Source: Candidatus Allochristensenella caecavium (GTDB lineage Bacteria > Bacillota > Clostridia > Christensenellales > QAND01). From it: 64,000 bases of DNA. Every line of letters starts with the position of its first letter. Position 1 is the first letter of the stretch. Below the pieces are notes generated by a model that did not search any database, had not been told where the DNA came from, and saw only the letters and a list, made by a program, of their open reading frames with translations. Both the position numbers and the translations under genes were made by a program. The stretch lies in NCBI GenBank assembly GCA_904397865.1, contig CAJFOS010000011.1, positions 1 to 64,000 of the forward strand. Reading direction: 5' to 3'. Positions 1 to 8,886 of the stretch are shown here, in pieces.

Positions 1-1107
1 CAATTCGCCCGAAAGCGTGAATGACTGTCCTGCATACCGGCCTACATTTTCCACATACTGAATAATCCCGCTGTTCGTGCTGATTCCATAACTGGTCGGC
101 GTCACCACATTGCCCGCTATCTCCCGGTACTGCCACCGGTCTACCGTATATCCGCTTGCGTTGTACGCGCTCTTCCCACGCTGGTTGATGCGAAAATCCC
201 CGTTGATTAGCAGATTTTCTCCCATCGCCGGGCCTCGTTCACCCTGTGCGCCCGCGGGACCGGCTGGGCCCTGCGGGCCAGCGGGCCCTTGCGGCCCCTG
301 AGGGCCCGTTTGTCCGGCAACCCCCTGCGGGCCCTGCGCACCTGTGTCTCCCTTTTGCCCCTGCGGGCCTGTGGGGCCGGTCTCTCCCCGTGCACCCGTA
401 GGGCCTTGCGGCCCTGCTGCGCCCGTATCCCCTTTCTGTCCCTGCGGCCCTTTCAAATTCCCGGTATAAACCCATTTGGCCGTTGCCGCATCCCCCGCTG
501 CCGTGCAGCGGTAGGTGTTGCCCGTTTCCGTGTTCAAATAGTTATCATTGACCAGCGCATCGCCAATCCCCGTTGCGTATGCTGTCTCTATCGTGCTCGT
601 CCCCGTAATCGCCGTCCCTTGCGTCCACCGGCTGCCTCGTGCGCCGTCCTGCCCGGCTTCCCCCGGTTCCCCTTGCACGCCCTGCGGCCCCTGAGGACCT
701 TGCGGACCCCGTATATTCACTGCCACGGGGTTTTCCAAATTGCCGTTGTTGCTCCAACTCAGCGTTCCTCCCGCCGATACGGACGGCGTATAGACGGCCC
801 CTTGCGGACCCCGTTCTCCTTGGACGCCCTGAATGCCCGCATCGCCTTGGGGGCCCTGCAGTCCCTGTGGGCCTTGCGGTCCTGCTGGACCCTGGGGCCC
901 TGTGGCGCCCGTATCGCCCTTATCGCCTTTAGGTCCTACGGGACCTTGGGCGCCGGCAGGCCCTTGCTCCCCCGCCGCGCCAGGTGCACCCTGTGGGCCT
1001 TGCGGGCCTGTTTCACCCTGCGGCCCCATCTCGCCCTTTTCGCCGCGCAAAGCCACAATCTCTTCAAACTCGCCTTCTGCGTTACGAATTTTTAACGTTG
1101 CTATCAT
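1..1107 (-). CDS. Collagen-like tail/adhesin protein, 3' end outside window
   Basis: The reading frame starts at an ATG at 1107, seven bases after AGGAGG, and is still open at base 1, so the C-terminus is missing. A short N-terminal lead ([12 protein letters not shown]) is followed by three long blocks of Gly-X-Y triplets rich in GPQGPQ, interrupted by two non-collagenous insertions. After the last block comes [14 protein letters not shown], the opening of a tail-fibre-like beta module that also ends the upstream neighbour. Such proteins form trimeric fibres on phage tails or cell surfaces. It lies 11 bp downstream of the BppU-domain gene, so the two are probably one operon. Whether it serves a prophage, a tailocin or an adhesin cannot be told from this end. 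Confidence 0.8.
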   Translation of the reverse strand, partial: MIATLKIRNAEGEFEEIVALRGEKGEMGPQGETGPQGPQGAPGAAGEQGPAGAQGPVGPKGDKGDTGATGPQGPAGPQGPQGLQGPQGDAGIQGVQGERGPQGAVYTPSVSAGGTLSWSNNGNLENPVAVNIRGPQGPQGPQGVQGEPGEAGQDGARGSRWTQGTAITGTSTIETAYATGIGDALVNDNYLNTETGNTYRCTAAGDAATAKWVYTGNLKGPQGQKGDTGAAGPQGPTGARGETGPTGPQGQKGDTGAQGPQGVAGQTGPQGPQGPAGPQGPAGPAGAQGERGPAMGENLLINGDFRINQRGKSAYNASGYTVDRWQYREIAGNVVTPTSYGISTNSGIIQYVENVGRYAGQSFTLSGEL

Positions 1108-1118
1108 GCGCATCCCTC

Positions 1119-2915
1119 CTATTCCGCATAAATTTCACTGTCAAACGCCAGATAACACTTGTTTTCATAGCTGTACAGTTTGGCTACTTTCCCTATCTCA
1201 AACACATTGTCAGCAATGTTTACCCGGACAACCAATGTGTTTTGCGTCATAAAATCCAGCGTAGTCGATGTAATCGTATGGTCCTCCAGCGTCCCGCCAT
1301 GGGAGGATTGCAGCCCGAACGAATTGATTCCGCTCATCGTCGGTTCGGTACGCATGGCTACCGGCAGGTGTATATAAATATCCGCTGCATTGGTTTTCAC
1401 CACCATGCCGTCAAAAAAAGGCAAATAGGAATTCCCCTCCGTCTGTGGATTCCCATATCCATAGCGGATATAATACCGTTGGCAATCGGTCAGCTCCTGC
1501 GCAAAGGGCCTTTTGCAAAGCGGCGTTGCTTCTTCGCCCTCTTCCAGTTTCACCCACTCAATCGTCTGCGTCTGCAAGAGCGGAATTTCCACCGTGTTAA
1601 CCGCCGACCTGTTCAGCACAAAGGTCTGCGGCGTCTGTACGATACCATCCGCACAATAGCTCAGCGTCACAGGCTTCCCGTGCAGCTGCAGGGCATCGGC
1701 TGGTTCCATGCGGTAACACAGGGTTGCCGTCCCGTTGGTGAGGGTCACTTTCATCCCCGTATCCACGTGCGCCACCTCTACAGCGCTCTCATCCGCCGTT
1801 CCTGCAGGCAGGTTGGGCTGGATGAACCATCGGTCCGCCGTGTATGCTCCATCGTTATCGGAAAAGGAAAAGGTATCTCCGCGCTGCCAAATGCGCATAT
1901 CACCGTTGAGCAACAGGTTTGGCCGGTTACGCACTTCCACAATTTCCGACCCCTCCGGATTCACCCACACCTTGATGGTATGGTCTTCCGGTTCGCTCAC
2001 CCCCACGTAAACGCCTGCTTCTCCGCGGTCGCCTTTGGGTCCCATGGCCCCGGTTGGGCCGGCCGGCCCGGGTTCCCCCGGCTCTCCTTTTTCCCCGCGC
2101 GGCCCAGGCACGCCCTGCGGCCCCTGTTCACCCTGAACGCCCTGCGGGCCCTGTGCTGTCTGGGGCGGTTCAGCCAGAATGACTTGTTCATTCCCCTGCC
2201 CCGTCAGCGGCAGCGTAAACGTCGTACTGCCATCCCCTTGTCCATACCGCGTCCCGATAACGGCAAACAACTCCGCATACTCCGTCCGACTGACCTCCTG
2301 CCCGTTGCACCAAAGCCATCCGTCCGGTGGCGTCTGCCCGGCAAACGCTTTGCAGTCACCAATCGTAAACCCCGTACCCGGCGGCCCTTGGAGGCCCTGC
2401 GGCCCCTGCGCGCCTGTAAACAGACCGTTGGCCAAATCCTGCCGTACCTGCTCCATCAACGCCAGCGCCTGCTGGGTTGCCTCGGCACATTCCTGCAGCG
2501 CCTGGTCAATGACCGGCACCTGCGTCTGCGCGCTCTGCGTTTGTTCTGCATCCAGGTCTTCACGCACCAAAAAGACAAAGGGCTGCGTCGTGGCCCGGCG
2601 GTCGTGCGCATCATACAGCACAATTTCGGCCCGTACCTCGCCCGCACGCTGCAGCACGTTTCCCGGCACGGTGTAGGCAACCCGGTTGTCTGTAATCTGC
2701 GCGCTGTCCTCAATCAACGTCCCGCCCGGACACAGCAGCTTGATATGCGCCCGGTAACCCGCCAACGCCAGCGGTTTGGCATGCAGCCGAATGCTCGCCT
2801 GCAGCTGGTAGCATGCATAGTCATTGCGCACCATCGTTCGATGCAGCGTGCGCACGCTCTGATTGCCCAGTTCCAGTTCGATGGGCACGCTCTGCAATAT
2901 GCTTGGGTATTCCAT
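1119..2915 (-). CDS. BppU-domain baseplate/tail-collar protein with collagen repeats
   Basis: A 598-aa protein of phage-tail type. Residues 1-160 resemble the BppU N-terminal domain (DUF2479 family), which attaches receptor-binding proteins to siphophage baseplates. A short Gly-X-Y run follows, then a Phage Tail Collar domain ([19 protein letters not shown], with [10 protein letters not shown]), a second Gly-X-Y run and a C-terminal module beginning [14 protein letters not shown]. The ATG at 2915 is chosen because AGGAG lies ten bases upstream and the BppU homology begins there; longer in-frame extensions lack a ribosome site. The order anchor, stalk, tip fits a receptor-binding or adhesion fibre. 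No lysis, capsid or integrase genes are visible, so this is only the edge of any prophage or tailocin. Confidence 0.82.
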   Translation of the reverse strand: MEYPSILQSVPIELELGNQSVRTLHRTMVRNDYACYQLQASIRLHAKPLALAGYRAHIKLLCPGGTLIEDSAQITDNRVAYTVPGNVLQRAGEVRAEIVLYDAHDRRATTQPFVFLVREDLDAEQTQSAQTQVPVIDQALQECAEATQQALALMEQVRQDLANGLFTGAQGPQGLQGPPGTGFTIGDCKAFAGQTPPDGWLWCNGQEVSRTEYAELFAVIGTRYGQGDGSTTFTLPLTGQGNEQVILAEPPQTAQGPQGVQGEQGPQGVPGPRGEKGEPGEPGPAGPTGAMGPKGDRGEAGVYVGVSEPEDHTIKVWVNPEGSEIVEVRNRPNLLLNGDMRIWQRGDTFSFSDNDGAYTADRWFIQPNLPAGTADESAVEVAHVDTGMKVTLTNGTATLCYRMEPADALQLHGKPVTLSYCADGIVQTPQTFVLNRSAVNTVEIPLLQTQTIEWVKLEEGEEATPLCKRPFAQELTDCQRYYIRYGYGNPQTEGNSYLPFFDGMVVKTNAADIYIHLPVAMRTEPTMSGINSFGLQSSHGGTLEDHTITSTTLDFMTQNTLVVRVNIADNVFEIGKVAKLYSYENKCYLAFDSEIYAE

Positions 2916-3018
2916 TCCTGCGTTTCTCCTCTCGTTTGTATCTGCATACAGCGTACGGCAATTCGTCTCTGGCGCCGGCCCGTTTGATTCCCTCCTTTGT
3001 CCCCCTTTTGCAGGCATG

Positions 3019-3050
3019 AAAAAAGCGGCCTGCATATGCAGGCCGCTTTT
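3019..3050 (-). terminator. Intrinsic terminator after darA-like gene
   Basis: A perfect GC-rich stem (AGCGGCCTGCA pairing with TGCAGGCCGCT) is followed on the minus strand by six T. It closes the c-di-AMP receptor gene and separates it from the tail genes downstream. Confidence 0.85.
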
Positions 3051-3059
3051 CGGCTTTCT

Positions 3060-3392
3060 TTACGTCAGTCGTTTAAATTGTTCCACATCCAGCACAAAGA
3101 TTGTCGCACCCCCGACCGTTACCTCCACCGGATACGGGATAAAGAACCCGCTCGTATCCACCGTGGGCGCCGGCGCAGTGACCGTCTGCTTACGCGGTTT
3201 GCACACCTGTTCAATCAATCCCAGTACCTCTTCTACGCGCTCATTTTCCACGCCAATCATCATCGTCGTGTTTCCCGCACGCAAAAAACCGCCGGATGTC
3301 GCCAGCCGCGTCGCCCGGAATCCCTTTTCCATCAGCAACCGGTTCAGCTTGTGGTGGTCTTCATCTTGGATAATGGCAATTATGAGTTTCAT
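3060..3392 (-). CDS. darA: Cyclic-di-AMP receptor, DarA/PstA family
   Basis: A 110-aa PII-like protein of the DUF970 family, known in Firmicutes as DarA or PstA, a trimeric cytoplasmic receptor that binds cyclic di-AMP between subunits. The sequence shows the family start MKLIIAIIQ, the central TRLATSGGFLRAGNTTMMIG segment that forms much of the ligand pocket, and the usual C-terminal strand ending in FKRL. Length matches the family (about 109 aa). The start at 3392 follows GGGAGG by eight bases; an in-frame ATG 138 bases further upstream would add an unrelated extension and is rejected. Its downstream target is not known from sequence. Confidence 0.92.
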   Translation of the reverse strand: MKLIIAIIQDEDHHKLNRLLMEKGFRATRLATSGGFLRAGNTTMMIGVENERVEEVLGLIEQVCKPRKQTVTAPAPTVDTSGFFIPYPVEVTVGGATIFVLDVEQFKRLT

Positions 3393-3435
3393 CCTCGTGC
3401 CTCCCTTCTTCCATGCCGCCGTTTTTCTTATGCAT

Positions 3436-3441
3436 AGTATA
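3436..3441 (-). promoter_or_regulatory. Extended -10 upstream of darA-like gene
   Basis: On the minus strand TATACT is preceded by TGTGA, giving an extended -10 of form TGN-TATACT about 40 bases before the start codon. No good -35 is seen. Confidence 0.4.
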
Positions 3442-3549
3442 TCACATTTTCGTACATTCCTTTCCTCCTTTTCCCATTTTGTCCGATTCGCGCTCTTCCG
3501 CCGGATATCCTGTTCGTATGTCAATATCATCCTCTTTTCTCCTTTATTC

Positions 3550-3578
3550 TTGCATTCTCTATATGTATCCGTCATAAT
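3550..3578 (+). promoter_or_regulatory. SigA-type promoter for M23 lipoprotein
   Basis: TTGCAT, a 17-bp spacer and CATAAT lie about 40 bases before the start codon at 3617. Confidence 0.6.
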
Positions 3579-3616
3579 AGATACGTTCGTATATTCTGCT
3601 ATGATGGAGGGACGTC

Positions 3617-4822
3617 ATGCGTTTGAATCATTGGCAGCGCCGCACGGTTGGGGATTGTCTGCGCCGCTGCATGTGCATTGGTCTATGTATCGCCCTAGCG
3701 TTTGCCCTCGTGGCCTGCAAAAGAACGACGCCTGCACCGGCTGAAGCCTCACCCGTTGCAGCCGAACCCACGCCCACGCCGCAGGCAACCCCTCTTGCCG
3801 AGCAAGGGTTTGCCATCGTCGTTGACCAGCTGCCCGCCGTTGTCTGCGCCACGCAGGAGGATGCGCAGTGGGTGCTGGACAGCCTGTTGGCCGCTCATGC
3901 CATCGAAGGCGCGCAGACCTCGTTCAAACAACAGGTCGCCATCGCACCGGCGCCCGGCCCCTTTGTCAGTAAAGAGGATGCGCTGCATCTGCTGCAAACC
4001 GGCGGCACCCGCGCCTATCTCGTGCAGGAAGATGATACGGTAGCCACCATTACCCAGTCCTTTTCCATCAGTGAAGACGCTTTACAAACCATCAACGGGG
4101 ACGTCGCAATTCAGCCCGGCGCCACCATCCAGGTCGAACTGCCCGCCTCGTTGGTAACTGTCGTGACTGTGCAAGCCGTGACAGAAGAACAGGCCATCTC
4201 CTTTCAGACACAAAAAGTCAACGACTCTTCCTTAACCAAAGGCAAGACCAGCGTCAAACAAAAAGGCGTCAAGGGGCTCAAACGCCGTACCGTGACCGTC
4301 ACATATGAAGACGGGCAAGAGGTCGGCCGTACACCGACGGATTGGCAGGTCGTGCGCGAACCCGTCAAACAAATCGTCCTTGTCGGCACCAAAGCCACCC
4401 CGACGCCTAAACCGACGTCCAAGCCCGTAACGGATACCAGCGCCCCCTCGTTCCGCTGGCCGGTGACATCGCGGCGCATCACATCCGTGTTTGGCGAAGG
4501 GCGCGGTTCATCCCGCAAACATGCCGGCATCGACATCGGGGATGCGAAGGGCAATCCCGTTGTCGCGGCCGCAGCCGGGAAGGTGACGCGCGTGCGCAAC
4601 GACCCGGATGGCTACGGCCTGTATCTGGATATCGACCATGGCAACGGTTGGACAACCCGCTATGCCCACAACAGTAAAATTCTTGTCAGCGTGGGCCAAA
4701 CCGTTACCCAGGGACAGAAAATAGCCCTTGTTGGCAGCACCGGCGCCAGTTCCGGGCCGCACCTGCATTTTGAAATCCAGAAGAATGGGGTGGCCAAAAA
4801 CCCGCTATCCTATTTGCCTTGA
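3617..4822 (+). CDS. LysM-G5-M23 murein endopeptidase lipoprotein
   Basis: A 401-aa secreted lipoprotein predicted to cut or remodel peptidoglycan at the outer face of the membrane. Residues 13-33 are a hydrophobic signal ending in the lipobox LVAC with lipidated Cys34. A Pro/Thr-rich linker, a probable LysM region (about 134-175), a G5 domain (about 183-258) and a C-terminal Peptidase M23 domain (about 285-398) follow. The M23 zinc site is intact: H302 and D306 in HAGIDIG and H382/H384 in PHLHFE. GGAGG lies six bases before the ATG. Family members with this layout act in cell separation, sporulation or wall turnover; which applies here is unknown. Confidence 0.9.
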   Translation: MRLNHWQRRTVGDCLRRCMCIGLCIALAFALVACKRTTPAPAEASPVAAEPTPTPQATPLAEQGFAIVVDQLPAVVCATQEDAQWVLDSLLAAHAIEGAQTSFKQQVAIAPAPGPFVSKEDALHLLQTGGTRAYLVQEDDTVATITQSFSISEDALQTINGDVAIQPGATIQVELPASLVTVVTVQAVTEEQAISFQTQKVNDSSLTKGKTSVKQKGVKGLKRRTVTVTYEDGQEVGRTPTDWQVVREPVKQIVLVGTKATPTPKPTSKPVTDTSAPSFRWPVTSRRITSVFGEGRGSSRKHAGIDIGDAKGNPVVAAAAGKVTRVRNDPDGYGLYLDIDHGNGWTTRYAHNSKILVSVGQTVTQGQKIALVGSTGASSGPHLHFEIQKNGVAKNPLSYLP

Positions 4823-4833
4823 GCGCCCTTGCC

Positions 4834-4861
4834 AGAGCCGGCCGCACCGCCGGCTCTTTTC
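4834..4861 (+). terminator. Intrinsic terminator after M23 gene
   Basis: A nine-bp stem AGAGCCGGC/GCCGGCTCT with a six-base loop, followed by T residues, ten bases after the stop codon. Confidence 0.8.
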
Positions 4862-5212
4862 ATTGGCATGGCCGGCTTGCTGCAAACGCCACATTCCCGT
4901 GCCTTCGTTCATCTGCCATCCCGCGCCGTTCAAACGCCCGCTTTTCATCGATGCAGAAAAACCCGTTGTTTGCAAATGCCCGGCCGTTGCCGGCGTGTTT
5001 GGGGCGCGTTCCGTCTACGCGGTCCGGCGGCGGGCACCCCGTATGACGTCCGCATACTGCTATCGCTGACCGGACCGCTTTGTGCTTTGCAGCCAAATGC
5101 CTGATAAACCGTCGGTATCCGCCGCTTTTACCGGATGTCCTGCCCGCACCGCCGCCCAATCACTGCCGAATAAATTTTTCTTGCAAATAGATGAAAAATC
5201 GTGCATCATAAA
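4862..5212. other. Intergenic, no gene recognised
   Basis: About 350 bases without a convincing coding frame on either strand. The open frames here lack ribosome sites and recognisable composition. The only signal is a weak TTGCAA near 5181 that could be a -35 for the ECF S-component leader. Confidence 0.5.
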
Positions 5213-5314
5213 GGAAAAGCCGGCAGGAAGCCGGCGCGTTTTCCATAGCGGAACGCCGTATGCCATGAAGGCAACTCATAATGAATGAGGGTGTCTTTAT
5301 GGCATTCTCTTTTT
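5213..5314 (+). promoter_or_regulatory. Structured leader with terminator-like hairpin before ECF S gene
   Basis: Two consecutive hairpins precede the ECF S-component gene. The first (5213-5244) pairs GGAAAA-GCCGGC with GCCGGC-TTTTCC. The second (5260-5305) pairs two arms of about 20 bases starting ATGCCAT and ending TGGCAT and is followed by TCTCTTTTT, as in an intrinsic terminator. The AAGGAGG ribosome site begins directly after the T run. This layout is that of an attenuator or a riboswitch expression platform, but I do not recognise an aptamer of a known class. Confidence 0.5.
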
Positions 5315-5329
5315 AAGGAGGCTCCGTTG

Positions 5330-5857
5330 ATGAGTAAAACCAAACAAATTGTATTGACCGGCCTGTTCATTGCCCTCGGGCTGGTACTTCCTATGGCCTT
5401 TCATTCCATCCCCAATGCCGGCAGCATCTTTTTGCCGATGCATATTCCGGTATTGCTGTGCGGCCTGGTCTGCGGGCCCTGGTTTGGCCTTGGCTGCGGG
5501 GCACTGACACCGTTGCTTTCCAGCGTGGTCACGGGTATGCCGCCCGCTGCCATTTTGCCCGGCATGCTGTGTGAATTGGCCGTCTATGGCCTGACGGCTG
5601 GCCTGCTGATGCGTTTCCTCCCCATTGCCAACCGGCCGGCCCACCTGTATGTCTCGCTCATTGGCGCGATGTTGGCCGGCCGCGTCGTTTCGGGCATTGT
5701 CAATGCGTTGATTTTCCGCGTCGGTCAGTATTCGATGCAAATTTGGCTCACCGCCTCTTTTGTCACTGCCCTGCCGGGGATTGCCATTCAGATTGTATTG
5801 ATTCCCATCATCGCCCTGGCCCTGCAAAAAGCCCGGCTGGCTGAGCTGCCTGCCTGA
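5330..5857 (+). CDS. ECF transporter S component, substrate unknown
   Basis: A 175-aa integral membrane protein of the ECF_trnsprt (PF12822) type with about five or six hydrophobic segments. ECF S components bind a vitamin or similar nutrient and work with a shared EcfT and EcfA1/A2 module encoded elsewhere. The run LPMHIPVLLCGLVCGPWFG followed by TPLLSSVVTGMPP is characteristic of this family. The ATG at 5330 is chosen because AAGGAGG sits nine bases upstream and the family start MSKTKQIVLTGLFIALG begins there. It stands alone, as group II ECF S genes usually do. The leader suggests control by ligand or attenuation; substrate cannot be assigned from sequence. Confidence 0.82.
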   Translation: MSKTKQIVLTGLFIALGLVLPMAFHSIPNAGSIFLPMHIPVLLCGLVCGPWFGLGCGALTPLLSSVVTGMPPAAILPGMLCELAVYGLTAGLLMRFLPIANRPAHLYVSLIGAMLAGRVVSGIVNALIFRVGQYSMQIWLTASFVTALPGIAIQIVLIPIIALALQKARLAELPA

Positions 5858-5874
5858 CGGCATTTTGCCCATAC

Positions 5875-5911
5875 AAAAGGCCGGCCCTGCATTCCGCAGG
5901 ACCGGCCTTTC
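5875..5911. terminator. Bidirectional terminator between convergent genes
   Basis: AAAGGCCGG...CCGGCCTTT stem with T-rich flanks on both sides, between the plus-strand ECF S gene and the minus-strand metal operon. Confidence 0.85.
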
Positions 5912-5920
5912 TGTTTCAAT

Positions 5921-6088
5921 TTATAACCCTATTTGGATAAGCATCCCCACGACAATCAGTGCGCCAACGCCCGTCGTAATCCCATAAATTTTACGGGATT
6001 CCCCATCCTCTTTCTCCTTTATCGAGTAATACAGCCCACCGCCCAGAATCAGTGCGCCAATACAAGTCCCCACAATATCAAATATCAT
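5921..6088 (-). CDS. Small two-helix membrane protein coupled to metal ATPase
   Basis: A 55-aa protein with two hydrophobic helices (about residues 2-18 and 36-54) joined by a charged loop, [12 protein letters not shown]. Its ATG overlaps the ATPase stop codon as ATGA, with GGAGG eight bases upstream, so translation is probably coupled. No family was recognised. Position and coupling suggest a small partner or stabiliser of the P-type ATPase, as known for small membrane subunits of other P-type pumps, but this is inference. It is below the size limit of many gene callers. Confidence 0.7.
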   Translation of the reverse strand: MIFDIVGTCIGALILGGGLYYSIKEKEDGESRKIYGITTGVGALIVVGMLIQIGL

Positions 6089-7968
6089 TGTTTTTTCCTC
6101 CATTTCAATAAAAATGCCGAATGGATAATTACCAGCACAGAACCGGCGTTATGTACCAGCGCCCCCACCACCGGATTCAAAATACCCGGAATCGCCAGCG
6201 CAATCGCCACAAAATTCAGCCCCATGGAAAAACACAGGTTATACCGAATCGTTCGCATCATCCGCCGTGCAAGCGCTAACAGATGCGGCAATTCACGGAT
6301 TTCATCATTCACCAGCGCAATATCCGCCGCCTCCACGGCAATATCGCTGCCAATCCCACCCATTGCAATGCCGACACAGGCTTTTTTCAGCGCTGGTGCA
6401 TCGTTGATTCCATCCCCAACCATGCATACCATCTGCCGCCCTTGCTGACTTGTTTCAATCCAATGCAGTTTGTCCTGCGGCAGACAATCCGCCTGTACCT
6501 GTTGGATATGCAGTTGTGCGGCGATGGCGTGCGCGGCATGTGTGTGGTCGCCCGTCAGAAGCACCGGCTGGATACCCAGCGCCCGTATGGCATCCACCGT
6601 GTCCGCACTTTCACTGCGCACCGTGTCCGCCAGCACAAAATACCCTGCCAGCGTCCCGTCCACCGCTGTATAAATTAGCGTGCTTCCGCGCTGGGCGTAC
6701 GCTTTTGCTTCCGCCTGTACGGCCTGCGGCACTGGAATGTGCGCTTGCGCCAACAGCTTCGCATTGCCCGCCAGAATGTCTCGTCCCTCCACGCGGGCAC
6801 GAATGCCTTGCCCGGCGTGCATGGCAAATGCCTGGCATTCTGGCAAGACACCGTTGTTTTGCTTTTTGTAACCGGCAGCAATCGCTATGCCCAGCGGATG
6901 CTCGGAGCGCTGTTCAGCGGCGGCCGTCCATGCATAAAGCTGCCGTTCGGACACGCCCTGCTGCAGGCTTCGCACCGCCGTCACCTCCGGCGTACCATAG
7001 GTCAGTGTTCCGGTCTTGTCAAAGGCAACCCGTCCTACCTGCGCCAGCCGTTCCAATGCATCGCCTTCGCGCACCAGAAAGCCGTGTTTGGTCGCGTTCC
7101 CAATTGCGGCCATTATGGCCGTCGGCGTTGCAAGCACCAACGCGCATGGACAGAAGACAACCAGAATGGTCACCGCACGGATGATTTCGCCCGTCGCCAG
7201 GCCCGTCAACACCGCAGCAGATAGCGCAATCACCACAATCCAGGTCGCCCATCGGTCCGTCATTCGCACAATTTGGGCCTTACCCGCATCCGCGGATTGC
7301 ACGAGGCGAATCATACGCTGGATGGAACTGTCCTCACCGACTTTGGTGGCCCGCATGTCAAACGCTCCAAACTGGTTGACCGTTCCGCTGGACACTGCAT
7401 CGCCCACTGTTTTATCCACCGGCAGGCTTTCCCCGGTCATCACCGCTTGGTTAATAGATGTTTGTCCACTGATAATCTCGCCATCCACTGGAATGCTCTC
7501 CCCTGGCCGAACACGCACGATATCGCCAATGTTCACCTCCTGCGCTGCAATGGTCCGTTCCTCTCCGTTGACCACCACGCGCGCCGTCTGGGGCGTCAGG
7601 CGCACCAGTTTTTCAATGCCAGCGCGTGCTCTGGCCACCGTCAAATCCTCCAGCAACGCGCCCAGCTGCATAATGAACGCCACTTCGCCTGCAGCAAAAT
7701 CCTCCCCAATCCACACGGCGGCAATCAACGCCAGGGAAACCAGTACATCCGCTTTGATATCCCACGCCGTAATCAGGCCGATGGCGGCCTCCAACAGAAT
7801 GGGAACGCCGCACAACACGACCGCAATCCACGCCATATCAAACGGCAGCCATGCCACGCCCGCCATGCTTAATATCAGCGCTGCACCGCTTAAACCCAGT
7901 AAAGCAACGTCTTTTTTGGTTCCCCCAAGCGCCTGTTTTTCTTCCAGCCAATGCGCAAACCGTTTCAT
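6085..7968 (-). CDS. P1B-type heavy-metal-translocating ATPase
   Basis: A 627-aa P-type ATPase that pumps metal ions across the cytoplasmic membrane. All core motifs are present: TGES (178-181), the transmembrane metal site CPC (273-275), the phosphorylated Asp317 in DKTGT, TGDHTH and [10 protein letters not shown]. The N-terminus has no heavy-metal-associated (CxxC) domain, so the protein is at the short end of the family. The last helices read [10 protein letters not shown] and HNAGS, which match neither the typical CopA nor the ZntA signature well, so metal specificity is open. The ATG at 7968 follows AAGGAGG. It is preceded by a CsoR-family gene and followed by a coupled 55-aa membrane protein; a consensus promoter with an embedded operator lies just upstream. 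Confidence 0.9.
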   Translation of the reverse strand: MKRFAHWLEEKQALGGTKKDVALLGLSGAALILSMAGVAWLPFDMAWIAVVLCGVPILLEAAIGLITAWDIKADVLVSLALIAAVWIGEDFAAGEVAFIMQLGALLEDLTVARARAGIEKLVRLTPQTARVVVNGEERTIAAQEVNIGDIVRVRPGESIPVDGEIISGQTSINQAVMTGESLPVDKTVGDAVSSGTVNQFGAFDMRATKVGEDSSIQRMIRLVQSADAGKAQIVRMTDRWATWIVVIALSAAVLTGLATGEIIRAVTILVVFCPCALVLATPTAIMAAIGNATKHGFLVREGDALERLAQVGRVAFDKTGTLTYGTPEVTAVRSLQQGVSERQLYAWTAAAEQRSEHPLGIAIAAGYKKQNNGVLPECQAFAMHAGQGIRARVEGRDILAGNAKLLAQAHIPVPQAVQAEAKAYAQRGSTLIYTAVDGTLAGYFVLADTVRSESADTVDAIRALGIQPVLLTGDHTHAAHAIAAQLHIQQVQADCLPQDKLHWIETSQQGRQMVCMVGDGINDAPALKKACVGIAMGGIGSDIAVEAADIALVNDEIRELPHLLALARRMMRTIRYNLCFSMGLNFVAIALAIPGILNPVVGALVHNAGSVLVIIHSAFLLKWRKKQ

Positions 7969-7990
7969 GCAGCCCCCTCCTTGCGCGCTC

Positions 7991-8019
7991 ATTATACCTA
8001 TACGGGTATAGGTTGTCAA
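7991..8019 (-). promoter_or_regulatory. Consensus promoter of metal ATPase operon
   Basis: On the minus strand TTGACA (8019-8014), a 17-bp spacer and TATAAT (7996-7991) match the SigA consensus at every base. The spacer carries the operator described separately. Confidence 0.9.
7997..8012. promoter_or_regulatory. Dyad operator between -35 and -10
   Basis: CCTATACGGGTATAGG is an inverted repeat of seven bases per arm (CCTATAC/GTATAGG) around a GG centre and fills the promoter spacer. A repressor bound here would block RNA polymerase. The adjacent CsoR-family protein is the obvious candidate. Confidence 0.75.
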
Positions 8020-8024
8020 GCATA

Positions 8025-8052
8025 CAAAAAAAACGGCTGAGCCCCAGCCGTT
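8025..8052 (-). terminator. Terminator after csoR-like gene
   Basis: AACGGCTG/CAGCCGTT stem followed on the minus strand by eight T. It ends the regulator transcript before the ATPase promoter. Confidence 0.85.
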
Positions 8053-8063
8053 CCCCATTGCCC

Positions 8064-8339
8064 TTAGGTCATGTTGGCAAAACGCTCCACCGCTTTGGTA
8101 AAGCTTTCAATCGTCTTGTCTGCATCCCCATGTTCGATGCCGTCGCGCACGCAGTGGTTGATGTGCCCCTCCAGCACCACTTGCCCAACCCGGTGCAGCG
8201 CGGATTTTGCCGCATTGATTTGGGCCAGCACGTCCTCGCACGGCACGTCCTCATCCACCATACGGTCAATGGCCTGTACCTGTCCGATAATCTTCTTCAG
8301 TCTGCGATGCAGATTGTCTGCATCCATACACTGTTTCAT
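8064..8339 (-). CDS. csoR: CsoR/FrmR-family metal-sensing repressor
   Basis: A 91-aa all-helical DUF156 (CsoR/RcnR/FrmR) repressor. The Cu(I) ligand set of CsoR is present with exact spacing: Cys34, His59 and Cys63 (25 and 4 residues apart, as in the B. subtilis protein). The family signature [16 protein letters not shown] is at residues 13-28. GGAGG precedes the ATG. These proteins bind operators as tetramers and let go when metal binds. Together with the operator in the ATPase promoter this suggests copper-induced export, although other FrmR-family ligands are possible. Confidence 0.88.
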   Translation of the reverse strand: MKQCMDADNLHRRLKKIIGQVQAIDRMVDEDVPCEDVLAQINAAKSALHRVGQVVLEGHINHCVRDGIEHGDADKTIESFTKAVERFANMT

Positions 8340-8453
8340 CCGTCTCCCTCCGCAATTTGCCGCATCCGTCCGGTTGTATCGTTTGCTTGGCTGCGCTTCC
8401 TCAGAGCGCGGCCCGTCGTTACGTACCCATATGGCAAATGTACCGCGTACCTT

Positions 8454-8867
8454 TTAGTCTTTCGCCTGCATCTGCAACACATATTCCACGGCTTTGTCCA
8501 CACAGTCGCCGATGGACATGCCCTCCGTTCCCACCACCGCAATTCTGCACTGGTTGACGGGAATCAGTACCTTCTGCGCCTTGCTCTGCGAAATGGCCAG
8601 CACCATTTGAGGCGTAATCTCCCCCCACAAAGCGTTGGCGGACACAATGCCAATCGGGCCGACAATCACATCCGCCTCAGCCGCATTGACCACCACCGGA
8701 TTTTCTCCTGTAGCCCCCTGGCGGGCGCCGGCGCGCAGCATCGCCGCCGTCGCCATCGCGTTTGTGCCCACAGCCACCAGCTCGCCCGTATATCCGGCCG
8801 CCACCAGCTTTTCAATCACCGTCTTGCCAATCTTGCCGCCCTGTCCGTCTACCACCAAGACCCGCAT
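8454..8867 (-). CDS. DUF3842 family protein
   Basis: A 137-aa protein matching the DUF3842 family of Clostridia, function unknown. The start MRVLVVDGQGGKIGKTVIEKL has a glycine-rich turn like a nucleotide-binding fold, and the rest contains VGTNAMATAAMLRAGA and VGPIGIVSANALWGEI, suggesting a Rossmann-like core. The ATG at 8867 follows AAGGAG by seven bases. It is the last gene of the glnS-gltX-lipoprotein operon, 19 bp after the lipoprotein stop. No catalytic role can be assigned. Confidence 0.8.
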   Translation of the reverse strand: MRVLVVDGQGGKIGKTVIEKLVAAGYTGELVAVGTNAMATAAMLRAGARQGATGENPVVVNAAEADVIVGPIGIVSANALWGEITPQMVLAISQSKAQKVLIPVNQCRIAVVGTEGMSIGDCVDKAVEYVLQMQAKD

Positions 8868-8886
8868 GTTCGTCTCTCCTTCTTCC

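Noticed and set aside
289-2987. Long plus-strand open frames across the collagen-type genes
   Set aside because: They are antisense shadows caused by the GC-rich Gly-X-Y codons; products are Arg/Pro/Cys-rich and have no ribosome sites.
3393-3575. N-terminal extension of the c-di-AMP receptor from an upstream ATG with a ribosome-like site
   Set aside because: The family begins at MKLII; the extension is unrelated, basic, and contains the likely -10.
4860-5266. Short minus-strand frames in the gap before the ECF S gene
   Set aside because: No ribosome site, Arg/Gly-rich composition, and they overlap the structured leader.
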